DNA from: Sesamum alatum
Lineage: Eukaryota; Streptophyta; Magnoliopsida; Lamiales; Pedaliaceae
Direction: 5' to 3'
NCBI GenBank assembly: GCA_034509735.1
Contig: JACGWO010000004.1
Coordinates: forward strand, 16,039,395-16,103,394
DNA: 64,000 nt
Shown here: one piece after another, positions 45,388 through 56,295 of the stretch
How positions within the stretch are numbered: position 1 is the stretch's first letter
Layout: the number at the start of each line of letters is the position of its first letter
Translations under genes and position numbers: made by a program
The notes under the pieces: model-generated
What the model was told of the DNA's origin: nothing
What the model saw: the letters and a program-made list of their open reading frames with translations, nothing else
The model's database searches: none

Positions 45388-47621
45388 CTAACGAAAAATA
45401 ATATCTTGTCCTGGATTTCCTTTCAAATACCGCACTACTCGCAGTGCTGCATCCCAATGAGCTTGGCGTGGGTTTTGCATAAATTGAGCCAAAATATGAA
45501 TTGAATAGTTTAGCTCGGGTCGTGTTATAGTGAGATAAATCAATCTGCCAATCAAACGTCTGTATTGCTCAGCATCACCAAGCAACGGCCCCTCAGCCAA
45601 GGCTAGACGATGGTTTTGTTCTATCGAAAATGATGCAGGCTTTGAACCCAACAAACCAGCTTCAGAAATTATGTCCAACGCATATTTTCGTTGACATAAA
45701 AATATCCCTTCTGAGCCACGAGCAACCTCGATTCCAAGGAAATATTTCAGTAGACCCAAGTCTTTCATGTGAAAGCAATCACCCAAATAGATCTTAAATT
45801 TTGTTATTGCTTCTGAGTTATTTCCAGCAATGATCAAGTCATCAACATAGACAAGCACATTCAATCGAACCCCATTTGTACTATAAACAAACAAAGAATA
45901 ATCGGAGTAGGATCGTACGAAACCATACCATTTCAAAGACGCTGCAAGTTTAGAGAACCAACACCGCGATGCTTGTCTGAGCCCATAAAGCGATTTATTC
46001 AACTTACACACTTTATCTGTCGAGACTGTGAAACCTGGCGGTAATTTCAGGTACACCTCTTCATCGAGATTTCCATGCAAGAACGCATTATGCACATCCA
46101 TTTGATGTAACTCCCATCGCTTAGCCGCAGCTACTGCAAGAAACGTACGAACAGTCACCATTTTGGCAACCGGGGCAAAGGTCTCATTATAATCCAGCCC
46201 CTCGACCTGCTTGTTGCCTAGAACAACCAGTCGTGCCTTATATTGTTCAACTGTTCCGTCTGAGTTATACTTGATCTTGTATACCCACTTACACCCAATC
46301 GCCGTTTTTCCCGGAGGTAAAGCAACTAGAGTCCAAGTCCTATTGTGTTCAAGAGCTTTAATTTCCTTACTCATAGCTTCTCTCCATCTAGCATCTTTCA
46401 CGACTTCCGAATACCGTGATGGCTCCATTCCCGCTGTCACTGCAGCTAAGAAAGCTCGATGTTTTGCAGAAAAATTATCACATGTCACATAATGAGCTAT
46501 GGGATAAGGAGTACCTGAGGAGTTTGATTGTGCGGTAGCAAGTGCAGTGGGGTCCTTCAAACGACGAGCTGTATATATGACGTATTCCTTGAATTTGGCA
46601 GGCGGTTGCTTGGACCAAAAACCCCTACCAAGTGTTTCTTGTTCTACTGTAGGCATAGTAGGCGGATCGACTGTATCCGACATATTTTCACAATTCGCCT
46701 CATTACACATTCCAGCTTCAGAAACTTTGTCGGTTTCTACCTCATGAGTGGTGTCCTCCATTCTCCCCCTGTCGAGCATGATATCTCCATCTCTAGACAA
46801 ACATCTATACTCATTGAGTTCATCAACATAGTTAGAGCCATCTGGATTATGTACCTTTATAGGGCTGGTTTCATCATTTCTCGTGCCGTCTTTCTCAAAC
46901 GGAAACACTTTCTCATAGAACACTACATCACGCGACATAAAATATTCATTTTTTTCAATATCATAAACCCGCCAACCTTTCTTCCCAAAGGGATACCCGA
47001 CAAATATGCACTTTCTGCTTCTTTCTCCAAATTTGTCCCGGTCACAACCCTGCCGATGCGCATAACATAGACAGCCAAATACCCTCATCAGGTTGTACTG
47101 TGGTGGCTTCCCGAACAACACTTCATATGGCGTTTTTCCATCAAGCAGTAGAGTAGGTGTTCTATTTATCAAGTACCCAGCCGTCAGGACACATTCCCCC
47201 CAAAACTCTACGGGTAGGCTTGCTTGAAATCTTAAGGCCCTTGCCACGTTCAGTATGTGTCTATGTTTCCTTTCGACCCGTCCATTTTGCTGGGTGTCCC
47301 AACACAAGAGGTTTGGTGCATAATTCCATTGTCCAAAAAAATAGGACTTCAAACATAGAAATTCACTACCATTGTCACTTCGAATGATTTTAACGCGTTT
47401 CACAAATAGAACATTATTCAAATAAATATGTTTCCAAAACATATTGTCCCTTCCTTCATTGCTGTGGTGTGCTCGCCATTTGGAAGTCCCACCAAACACG
47501 GTGAAATCTTCCTCACACCAGTCAAGAGCTTGATATCTCCAGTCATATGTTGTGATGCTCCTGTATCTAATATCCAATCATGACAATAAGTCTTACCAGT
47601 GAGTTTTTTCTGATGCACCAA
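45388..47621 (-). pseudogene. Copia pol remnant: protease, partial integrase, reverse transcriptase
   Basis: Protease at 47418-47621 (WILDTGASQHMTGD, active-site DTGAS). A frameshift follows, then a long open frame 45388-47577. Within it, text typical of the region just after protease (LNNVLFV, near 47405) runs directly into the middle of the integrase core (IIRSDNGSEF at 47354-47383). The pre-integrase zinc-binding region and the first catalytic Asp segment are therefore deleted, about 150-200 residues. The remaining integrase ends near 46900. Reverse transcriptase spans about 46380-45640 with YVDD at 45838-45849. A TAG after DIIFR (about 45385) separates it from RNase H. Confidence 0.9.
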
Positions 47622-48712
47622 TCTTATGAGTGTTCAAGAGGTTCAAGATCGCAACCCATTGTTCATTGGTTAACCCGGGAAATGCGCTTCTATCAGCTTC
47701 GATCTGCTCGTTCTGATGTTGCCCAACACCGTTAGCTATTTGTGCCACATTTGCTCGAACATTACTACGCCCACGTCCAGATGTATTTATCCCACCTCGG
47801 CCGCGTCCAGGACCTTTTCCTCCTCCTCGGGGTTTATCTCCCCACCAATCTGGATACCCGATGATTTGGGGCCTCGTGTCCCGCTCTTCCACATTGTGTG
47901 CATGGCGTAATTTTGTCCTTAGTCTTCACTGCTGCCGCCCTTACACTTTGTCCAGCTTGTGTTGTAAAGACCACTGCATTTTCTCGTTCATCTTGGGTTC
48001 GTGCAATATTACGGTGTCGTTCTTCTTGAATAATCATAGAATACACTCGCATCAAACTTGGTATCGGCTCCATGCTCAGAATATTTGATCTCACTGTCCC
48101 AAAGACCGCATCATCCAAACCCATCAAGAATTGATGGATTCTTTCGTTCTCTTGCTTTTTCATTAGTTCGGCCGTAATATTGCACTTGCATCCGCTACAC
48201 TAACATACGGGTATCGGTTCATAACTCACTAGTGCATCCCACATCATCTTGAGTTGGCCATAGTACGAAACCACTGCTTGTCCCGCTTGTTTGCAATTTG
48301 CAATGTCTGCTTTCAATTGTTGAACCCGTGGTCCGTTTCCTATAGAAAATCTTTGTCGTAGGTCTTCCCACAAGTCTTTTACGTTCTCCATATATTTTAT
48401 GGTAGAACGTAAACTTGGTTCAATCGTATTAAAAACCCATGCCACAAGCATGGAATTCACCATCCACCAATCTTCGATTTCTGATGAATCGTCACTCGGT
48501 CGAGTCACAGTTCCATCAATAAAGCCAAGCTTCTTTTTGGCTCTAAGTGCATTCCTCATAGAACTCGCCCACTCATCATAATTTTCTCCTCTCAATTGGA
48601 CAGGAGAAATAATCATCCCCGGGTTGTCAGACGGATGCAACGTATAAGGAGATGCAATCGTCGAATCATTTCCGGAAATCGTTCCCTTCTTCTTGTCATC
48701 GTTGGCCGACAT
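47600..48712 (-). pseudogene. Copia gag remnant (N-terminal gag domain, zinc knuckle, RG-rich tail)
   Basis: ATG at 48712. The first block (48200-48712) has the gag signature (GENYDEWASSMRNALRAKKK) and ends at an in-frame TAG near 48197. The same frame resumes to 47834 (ENERIHQFLMGLDDAVFGTVRSNIL and a knuckle CTQCGRAGH). A shift near 47880 opens the GRGRGG-rich part to 47593, ending with the linker before protease. RNA binding and particle formation would have been its role. It is non-functional here. Confidence 0.85.
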
Positions 48713-48788
48713 TCTCTTTTTTTTTTTTTTTTTTGTGATCGGAATGTTGGTTTGAAGGTATAGTGTTTTTGGTTGAATTTGTTTTCAA

Positions 48789-48801
48789 GGCTCTGGTACC
48801 A
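48789..48801 (-). other. Primer-binding site, tggtaccagagcc variant
   Basis: Minus-strand site directly adjacent to the 5' LTR; one base differs from the usual tggtatcagagcc. Confidence 0.85.
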
Positions 48802-49022
48802 TGAAAGAATGGGGCAAAAATAATCGTGTCTTCATTCCATAGATGTAAGGTATATATACATGTACACTTTCCATGATTCAAGGAGTGAATCTTGCCTATC
48901 CCATGATTCTAGCATAAATTATATACACATCTAATCAAATCATATATACACATCTAATAGAACAATATACACTACACACATAAAATATATATTCCTAATA
49001 TAAAATATATCCTTGCCTAATA
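48802..49022 (-). repeat. 5' LTR of the copia element
   Basis: 221 bp; abuts the primer-binding site at 48789-48801. Confidence 0.92.
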
Positions 49023-50075
49023 CCAAATGGTATAAAATCCCTTTCTATTTAAAACCTTCAAAGACCGCCATAATTTTGAAATTTCGACTAAAACGACAAA
49101 TATATTCGTATTTTTTAATGCATTTTGAAGACTTAATAATGAAATTCGAAGAAAAAGCAAAATATCCTAAATTTATGTTATTTGAAGGGTAAAAAATTAG
49201 TTGAAAAGTTTGTTGTTAAGATATATATCTTTTTCCCTAAAAAAAGTATTTCTAAATAATTTCCTTCCTGAAGGCTATATACTCAAACCGTTTTTTTGTT
49301 TGTATTAATTTAATACAAATAACATCATGATTTGTTTTGTTGCTAATATTTTTATATTTGTTGAAACTTACAATATAAAATAAATTTCTACACCACTTAA
49401 TCAATTAAGCTTTTCGTGTAGAATAAAGTATAGGGAAGAACTTGATGTTTTTCATTGCACAAAGACTTTTCAAAGTAATTTTTACGTAAACTTCATATTT
49501 GTAATAATCTTTCACGATTATTTCTAATATGAGTACTATACTTTATTAGTATAATATTGTATTGATCTTTTATATACTTAATTTAGTTACCTAAACTGAA
49601 ACTAACATGTTGTTTAATAATTCTTATGTTGAATTATTAAATTTTATAGGGGTCAAAACGCTATTTAAACCACAATAAGAAGTTAACTGAATTTAATTCC
49701 GTATATGTTAAGGCATAAGGCTATTAGAGATAACAAAAAAGAGTATAAAGTTATTTTTGTCCATTTAGGTAGGATTTACATAATTAAAAGATTATTTCGA
49801 TGTTTTAATAATAGAAGGGTGTTTGTTTATATCACCCCTATAGTATAAGGAGGTAAAATGAATTTAACTCTAAATAAATTTCAGTAATTAAATATTATAT
49901 AAAGTATATTGATATTACAATCAAAAAGCATTTCAATATTAGCTTATGAATTTTATTCACTTTTAGTAGTCATCTTTGTAAACTTCGACGGTAAGAAAAA
50001 TTTATTAAATACTTTATTGAAAATTTTATGAGATTTTATATAAATTAAAATATATATATTATGCATAAAAAATTA

Positions 50076-51441
50076 GGCTAAACTCCAATTTCTCCTCCTG
50101 TGTTTTCGCGAAACAGCTAAAAACTCCCCTGTGTTTTAAAAATTGACGAAAATCCTCCCTCTATTTAATAAATTCAACAGAAAACCCCCTTTACGTTAAA
50201 AACTAACGGAAGGTGGGTGCACGCGTCTAAACTGCGTTTGGGCCTGATTTTTTGTGTGTTTTGATATTTTTTTGTCCTAAATTGACTAAATTGCCCCCAT
50301 CATGTATCTAAAATTAGCATGTTCAATTTGACTTTTTTTTGAAGGATTCTTTTTGCAATTTCAGCTCTCCTAAAAATAAATAAATTTGTTCTTAAATATA
50401 TTTTAATTAAATATTAAAATATCAAAAAATAAAAAAATTACATTATAAAGATTAATATACTAAATTTTATTTTTTGAATTTAGATGTCTACATGAATATA
50501 AATGTTAAGCAATTACAATAATCATAATTTATAAATTAATTTAAATTATATTTAGTTTAAATATTTTTATTAATTATATTATTTTCTATAAACAATATTT
50601 TATTAAAATTAGTATTATATGTATTTAAAATGTAAAAGAATCTAATATATATTATAGACAAAATGATTAATTAAATATCTAATAATTATTATATTATCTA
50701 AAAATAATCTTAATTAACTAAAAAATATATTTCATGAAAATGATTACGATAGTTAAAAAAGATTTTTTTTTTAAAAAAAAAACTGGGGGCGACGACAACG
50801 TTGTTGCCCATAGCTGGTCTAGGCGACGCCGACCCGTTGCCCTCTTTCTTTTGTCTGGTCGCCATTGCCTAGAGTTGATCTAGTTGACAACGTCTGCAAG
50901 CGCCGTCACTCTTATATGCGGGGGACGCCACCCCCGCCCCCATCTGTGAGGGTGGCGTCGCTGTCTCCCCATTTGCGGGGATGGCGTAAGGGGTGGGGAG
51001 GGGGGTGGGCTAGGCTAGGGGTAGGCAGCGGGGGTGGGGGTCGGTGGGAGTAGGGATTTTTATTTAATATTTATATATAAAATCATAATTTATTTATTTT
51101 TATAAATTTGAATTATTTATATATAAGTTAAATTAAATAATTTGTTGAATAGAGACCTTTCATTGTTTTAAAATCTAAGGATTGAGAGTAATTGATTCGA
51201 TCTGACGGTCATTATATAATAAAGAAGACAAAACGGTCAATAAAATAAGAAAATAATATATAATTGAAAAGAACATAACGGTCATATGACAAAAAAGTTA
51301 ATGCCGTTAAGTCAATTTAGCGGGAGAGGGGCAAGTAAGCTACGTTTAATAAAACAGAGGGGGCTTTCACCTATTTTTAAGACAGGTGTGAGTTTTTAGT
51401 TGAGTTTTTGAAACACAAGTGGGATTTTATGCTATTTAGCC
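50076..51441. mobile_element. TIR element with AT-rich arms and GC-rich core (copy B)
   Basis: Starts ggctaaactccaatttctcc, ends ...gctatttagcc; the first 60 bp and the complement of the end are alike (aactaaaaactc, cctgtg). AT-rich arms flank a GC-rich core at 50785-51050 (gcgacgacaacg, ggtggcgtcgctg, long ggggtggggg run). Shares 'gatctgacg' and gttaagtca phrases with the element at 20255-21677 in the same relative place. No credible protein. 9-bp flanks are both A/T only, so the target duplication cannot be judged. Confidence 0.65.
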
Positions 51442-51577
51442 AAAATTTATGCTTCACATGCAACGTGCGTACAATATCACTAGTACCTGAAAAAATGCGT
51501 ACAATCGCCGGTTGTGACAGAATTAATTGAAGTACTAAAATAACTTGAAAATTCAAGTTAAAACATGCAAGCATTAA

Positions 51578-52111
51578 GGATTAAATGCATTTTTCATCCT
51601 ATATATTTTGTATTTTAGCATTTAGCCTTTTATCTTTTTAGGATAGAAAATAAGTCTTGTAAGTTTTAAAATTTTGCGATTTTGGTCCTTTAGTCGCCAG
51701 AGTTTGCAAAATGTTGCCGCGACAAAGCATGTGCTCTGCACGTGCTTTTCAAATTTGGGCTTTTGTTCCCTTTAGTCAATTTCTGCCAGCATGGAAGTAA
51801 ATTTTCGTCCTATATCTCTTTCACTTTGACATTTTAGCTCTTATCTTTCTAAGGTTGCAAGTAGGTCCTGTAACATTTTTATGCTTCGCGATTTTGATCC
51901 ATTAAATTGACCAATGAGAGCAAAAACTCCAAACTAAAAAGCACGTGCGAGGTACATACTTTTCTCTTGGTAACATTCGCAAACTCCGACCACGGAAGGA
52001 TCAAAATTGCTAAAAAATTAAAAAGTGACAGGATTTATTTGCTACTCCAGAAAATAAAGGCATAAAATGTCAAAATGACTAAGTTATTGGATTAAAAATT
52101 CATTTAAGCCC
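51578..52111. mobile_element. 534-bp Mutator-type MITE with three related arms
   Basis: A perfect 9-bp direct repeat aagcattaa flanks it (51569-51577, 52112-52120). Left end ggattaaatgcatttttcat is matched by the complement of the right end. The arm sequence occurs three times: 51578-51720, a direct copy at about 51795-51920, and the inverted right arm 51925-52111. Phrases such as 'cgattttgatcc' and acgtgc recur. Non-coding. Confidence 0.8.
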
Positions 52112-52222
52112 AAGCATTAATAGTAATAATACTTCCAGGTTCCACTATATAAGCAAGTTTTTTCATGAAATACTCCATTGCAAGGGTAAGCAACATCAAT
52201 AAATATTAGTCTAAGTGTAAAA

Positions 52223-52406
52223 ATGGGTTATTCTCTGCACAACATAGTAGTACTCTCCATTGCTCTTAATTCTTTTCGCAATTACAATTCCCTCTTCAAT
52301 GGGTCACAAAGAAAAAAGAGTGGAGAAAGCCCCTGACCTTGAGAGATCTCTGTTTCGAGACCACGAAATCAGAAGATTTATGAAAAATCATCAACTCCAA
52401 GTTTAA
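52223..52406 (+). pseudogene. Possible small secreted-protein gene remnant
   Basis: ATG at 52223 opens a hydrophobic, signal-peptide-like start (MGYSLHNIVVLSIAL). After a single-base shift near 52268 the frame gives FAITIPSSMGHKEKRVEKAP and a charged segment to a stop at 52404. No family recognised. The upstream text 'ccactatataagcaag' (52142-52157) resembles a TATA box at a plausible distance of about 75 bp. Confidence 0.35.
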
Positions 52407-53652
52407 CAGATTCAAGGGGATAGATCATAGGGGTGTTTTAGTTGTCGTAATCGACTTGGCAATAGTAAAGATGATCCGGGATAGGAGGTCGAAGGTTGCA
52501 AGGGTTTCCAAGATACAGTATTGGGACATGAGAAAAGAACAGATCATTAGGCATGCTGGGAGGTCTCTAACTGAGACCCCCGATACTTGGTGTATTTGAT
52601 GCTAGTGAACGTAAATAAATGTCTTGCCATAAATTAAGGATAATGAATGTATTTTATAGGGCTAAATATGCCCACTTGTCTGGTATACGTGGTATCATCT
52701 CCAATTATGTGCGGTCAGATTATCAACGACTCCGATCGCGGGTCATCTAGAGCAGGCCAGTGGACCGGGTCGGGGATCATTTATGTGATTTCCATGTGCA
52801 TTTATTAATTATTCCCATCAAAAGGCTATGAAATCCACGACAGACTTCACTGGCTTTTTGAGCCAGTTTTTCATGATGATATGTTGAAGTTACGACGATA
52901 TATACTGCTCCAACACCAATTCGACATTGGTAGTGTCCTTTTCCCAATAAACCTATCTAGAAAAGTAAAAAAGAGGAATTAGACTCTAACTTGAAAAATT
53001 ATTCTAATACAATAATTAGATTAGTTTTCAAATAAATTTTGCTAAGACTTGTTTTGTACTGTAATTTTAAGTATCATTAATTAAAAAAATTAGAGTATAA
53101 ATGTCTAATACTCAGGAGAAGAAAAATATTAGTTTTGATATTACTCTCACTAAAATCTTGGGGTTGATCAAGATAAGGTGACAAACTTCATTTTGGTTGG
53201 GAAAAAACAAAGTGTGAACCCATGATCTAATGGAGGGTAATAGAAATGGATTACTTAAACACCAATACACCCACAATACCTTCAAAATATTCCAAACATA
53301 GTCCTCAACAAATTTTGTCAAAACTTAATTTGATGATCGATGCTCTTTCTCTTTTCATGCTTATCTCTTACTAAGGTCAATTTTTGTTGTTATATTCGAA
53401 TAAAAAGTTGCAAAACTCAATTATAATACTTCTACTTTAATTTGTAAAGACATGAAACATAGCAATGTGTTTTTTGCCAAACAAACTATTCCCATTGATA
53501 AAACCTAACTTAAATTAGGCCAAAAAATCTATAACCATGAAAGAGCTTGATTCAAACGCTCAATATAGAGCCCCCCTCATGGACTTTGTATTTGCAAACC
53601 GAGCTGACACTCCTAGCAAAATAAAGAAAGAAAACAAGAAAGAACAGAAGGC
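52407..53652. other. Unassigned spacer
   Basis: No gene or element boundary supported. The last 100 bp before the next ATG are a plausible 5' UTR/promoter remnant with 'caatatagagcccc'. Confidence 0.4.
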
Positions 53653-54168
53653 ATGGCTGTCTTCAATACCTCCTTTGTGTTGATTCTCATATCAATTGTC
53701 TTCATGTCAATGGCACTAGCATCTGTAGGTCACAAATTGTCGGATACTGAGATAAAGAATTTGTGCTCCAAGACCAACAATCTTGGGGGCTGCTACAAAC
53801 TCTTAAAGTTTGATCCTCGCACTACAAATGTGGATGCAAGAGGCCTTGCTGAAGTTTCAGTTGATTTGGCATCTAACAAGGCCAACAAAAACACATTCCC
53901 TTCTCAACTCCTTTGTTAACGCAACCAAGTGATTCTCTGGTTGAAAAATATATACAAGTTGTGCTCCAGCAATTATAATGATGTCATTCGTGATCTCCAA
54001 GCCGTTAAGAATTACTTACATTCAGGTGCTTACAAGAACATACATGTTCAAGTGAAGGATGCCTCTGAAGAAATCAAACAGTGCAAGAAAGTATATGGTG
54101 GAGCATCGAGCGATCGTGGCACACATAAAGAAGAAAAAATCATGAGTTTGATTTTATTCTCAGCATAG
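53653..54168 (+). pseudogene. Pectin methylesterase/invertase inhibitor (PMEI) family, broken
   Basis: ATG 53653 begins a signal peptide (VFNTSFVLILISIVFMSMALA). The mature start has the paired cysteines of the PMEI fold (NLCSKTNNLGGCYKLLKFDP). A frame-keeping TAA at 53917 interrupts, and between about 53905 and 53965 the best family-like text jumps between frames, so small indels are likely. From 53953 the original frame resumes with LCSSNYNDVIRDLQAVKNYL and EEIKQCKKVYG, the third and fourth cysteine regions. Intact relatives are secreted four-helix inhibitors of cell-wall pectin methylesterase or invertase. This copy would give only an N-terminal hairpin peptide. Single-exon, as is normal for the family. 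Confidence 0.8.
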
Positions 54169-54284
54169 TTGAGGTTACATTGGACAATCTTAAGAACTTA
54201 GGAAATCGTGTGTGGAAACCACAATCCATTCATTTCATCTATATCTGTACTAGGTAACAACAAAGCGTTATGCGTGGTATGAAA

Positions 54285-56282
54285 TGTTAGACTAGGTGAC
54301 CATGTAAGTCAATTTTGGCAGGAATATGTAACCTATGTCTAGACAATTTCTGGTGTTTGATAAAAACATTTATGAATAAACAAGTGAAAATTCATATAGC
54401 AATACTTTGTTTACGTTCACTTATATCTGCATTTACATTTCTGTTGACTATGCAAACAAAGCCCACGGACTGATTTCGGGGGGACTGGGACTACGCTTGG
54501 AGGTAGGTCCATGAAATCAGTCTTACCGAATCAGTCCAGAAATCTCCAAGTCAAGGAATCCCGAAAATGGGTACCGAGATTCCCTTTGAGACTTGCACTA
54601 AGCATCTGCTGTCGTATTTCATCGACGGGTGACGAAGGTCGTCTAAGCAGTGTTAGTGGGTCAGCATGCTAGGAAGCAGCTGACTGAGGTGACTCGCGGG
54701 AACCGTCTTACGGAGGACCTTGAGTATGGTCAACAAGGTATGATGTGTATCCCGGTTCCAACGGTACAGGCCAAGTCCTTTGACTTGAGGACTGCTGAGT
54801 TCACCTGTGCATCAGGTCTGTATCTTAGATATGTGAGAGATTGCCAAAATACTCTTGAGTAGTCATAAGCCATGTCTATGCAGCTCGGGTGTACAGAGTG
54901 ACAGTATTTTCCAAGAAAGGATCTGTCTCCTGTCAAAAGGTATTACAGTTGAGTCTCATGTACGCTCTGTGTCTTGTCCCTAAAATCTGTGGCCACAGTA
55001 ATTGAATAGAATTGGAAGGTTTCCCTTGCGGCGTTTAGCAAGGACAGACCGACACTTAGGTCCAAAATGGGTACCTGCTTTTTCCGTGCCGCTAGACTCT
55101 AAGTGATGAGACCGAAGACAGAAGGACAAGTGTACTGTTAGAGCCTAAATGTTCATCCCCAATTATTTCACCTAGTCTCTAGTGTCATGGACCGTTGCTA
55201 GATGGCCACCCATGGTAACGGACGGATTCTAGGAATCCGACCAAGTCTAGCTGAAAGGTGAACCTAAAGAGTCACACACTATCCACACACACTTAGTATT
55301 TAATTTTGGAATTAAATATTGGAGTAAAGGAATGATTAAATTAGATTTAATCGGGTTCCTATTATTTTTTTTTCTTGGAGAAATTAATTCCTTCTATTGA
55401 TAAAGGGAATTAAATTAATAAATAGGATTTATTAAAGGGTTGATTATGGGCTTAGAATAAATATTAATATTATTTATTATATTTATTTAGCCTTTTGGAA
55501 TATTTAATGGGATTTAAATATTCCATTAAATTAAAATCAACGGTTGAGATGGAAAGGGAGATGGAAGCCTAGGATTTGTTTTGACTTAGACAAACAACTA
55601 GTTTGACTAGGACTTTGACTGTCAAAGTCACTAGACAAATTAGAGTTCTTAGAGTAGGAGTTTAAAGTGGATTAAACTCTCCTCTATAAATACCTCTAGC
55701 TTCCAACTTTTTGAAGGATGATGAAATTCCAACACACACATAACACACACATAATTTCGCCTCTCTCCCCTCTCTCTCGTCCGCCCTCTCTCTCTCCACT
55801 CTCCAAGAAAAAATATTTTCTAGTTCTTTTGTCTTGGAAACATTGAAACTTAGATGAATCAATACCGTTAATTGATAACGTGTTGTTGATTCATCCACTC
55901 CAAAATATACACTTGTTCGTTGCTAGCACGACGTGCAAGATACGTGGGTGGATCGTGTGGCCACGATTTGCGAGGGTTCTCAAGAACGAGATCTCGGTGC
56001 AAAAACGGGGAACAATGCGTGTTAACCGTTTTGAAGACGAAAACGACAATGGGTAGGTCTCGTTTTATTTTCGTCTCTCTTTATTTTCAACTCTATTGGC
56101 CTCCATGATTTCTTTACATGTTGTTTAATCATGAGATACACCAAACACCCGGGAATCTCAGGGTAGACTCCTTGAGCGTGTTCTTTTATTATTAAAAAGC
56201 ATGCGTTAATTTTTGTATGTTATTTTATATCGCGCTTCCGCATTCGCGGCAATTCCCGGGACGATCCACCGATTTTCTTTCA
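54285..56282 (+). repeat. 5' LTR (1998 bp) of a large copia element
   Basis: Starts TGTTAGACTAGGTGACC and ends ...ttttctttCA immediately before the primer-binding site. The 5' start resembles the solo LTR at 59934 (tgttggaataggtgacc), so the two are diverged members of one lineage. A tract 'ctctctcccctctctctcg' lies near 55757-55776 and a TATA-like 'cctctataaatacc' at 55681-55694, a plausible LTR promoter. Confidence 0.85.
55681..55694 (+). promoter_or_regulatory. TATA-like box in the LTR
   Basis: 'cctctataaatacc' sits upstream of a pyrimidine-rich stretch and about 590 bp from the LTR end. Fits a U3/R border promoter; no direct proof. Confidence 0.45.
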
Positions 56283-56295
56283 TGGTATCAGAGCC
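56283..56295 (+). other. Primer-binding site (tRNA-Met)
   Basis: tggtatcagagcc directly after the LTR's terminal CA: a perfect Ty1/copia site that fixes the LTR 3' boundary. Confidence 0.95.

Larger units (their letters stand above)
44661..49022 (-). mobile_element. Complete-ended Ty1/copia retrotransposon, internally deleted, 4362 bp
   Basis: LTRs of 224 and 221 bp (44661-44884, 48802-49022) flanked by a perfect 5-bp duplication ccaaa (44656-44660, 49023-49027). Minus-strand order: LTR, primer-binding site (tggtaccagagcc), gag, protease, partial integrase, reverse transcriptase, RNase H, polypurine tract, LTR, which is the copia order. Both LTRs begin TATTAGG on the minus strand instead of the standard TG. 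The LTRs differ by several single-base changes and indels. Confidence 0.95.
44626..49869. mobile_element. Non-coding TIR element, split by a copia insertion
   Basis: Left arm 44626-44660 (ggttaaattcattttacccc) and right end 49820-49869 are inverted repeats. Removing the copia element and one target duplication leaves about 880 bp. No coding sequence in the remainder (49028-49869). Target duplication is not clear. It resembles the other AT-rich TIR elements in the window in style. Confidence 0.55.

Noticed and set aside
46211..47387. Plus-strand ORFs over the copia pol gene
   Set aside because: Antisense shadows of the minus-strand integrase and reverse transcriptase.
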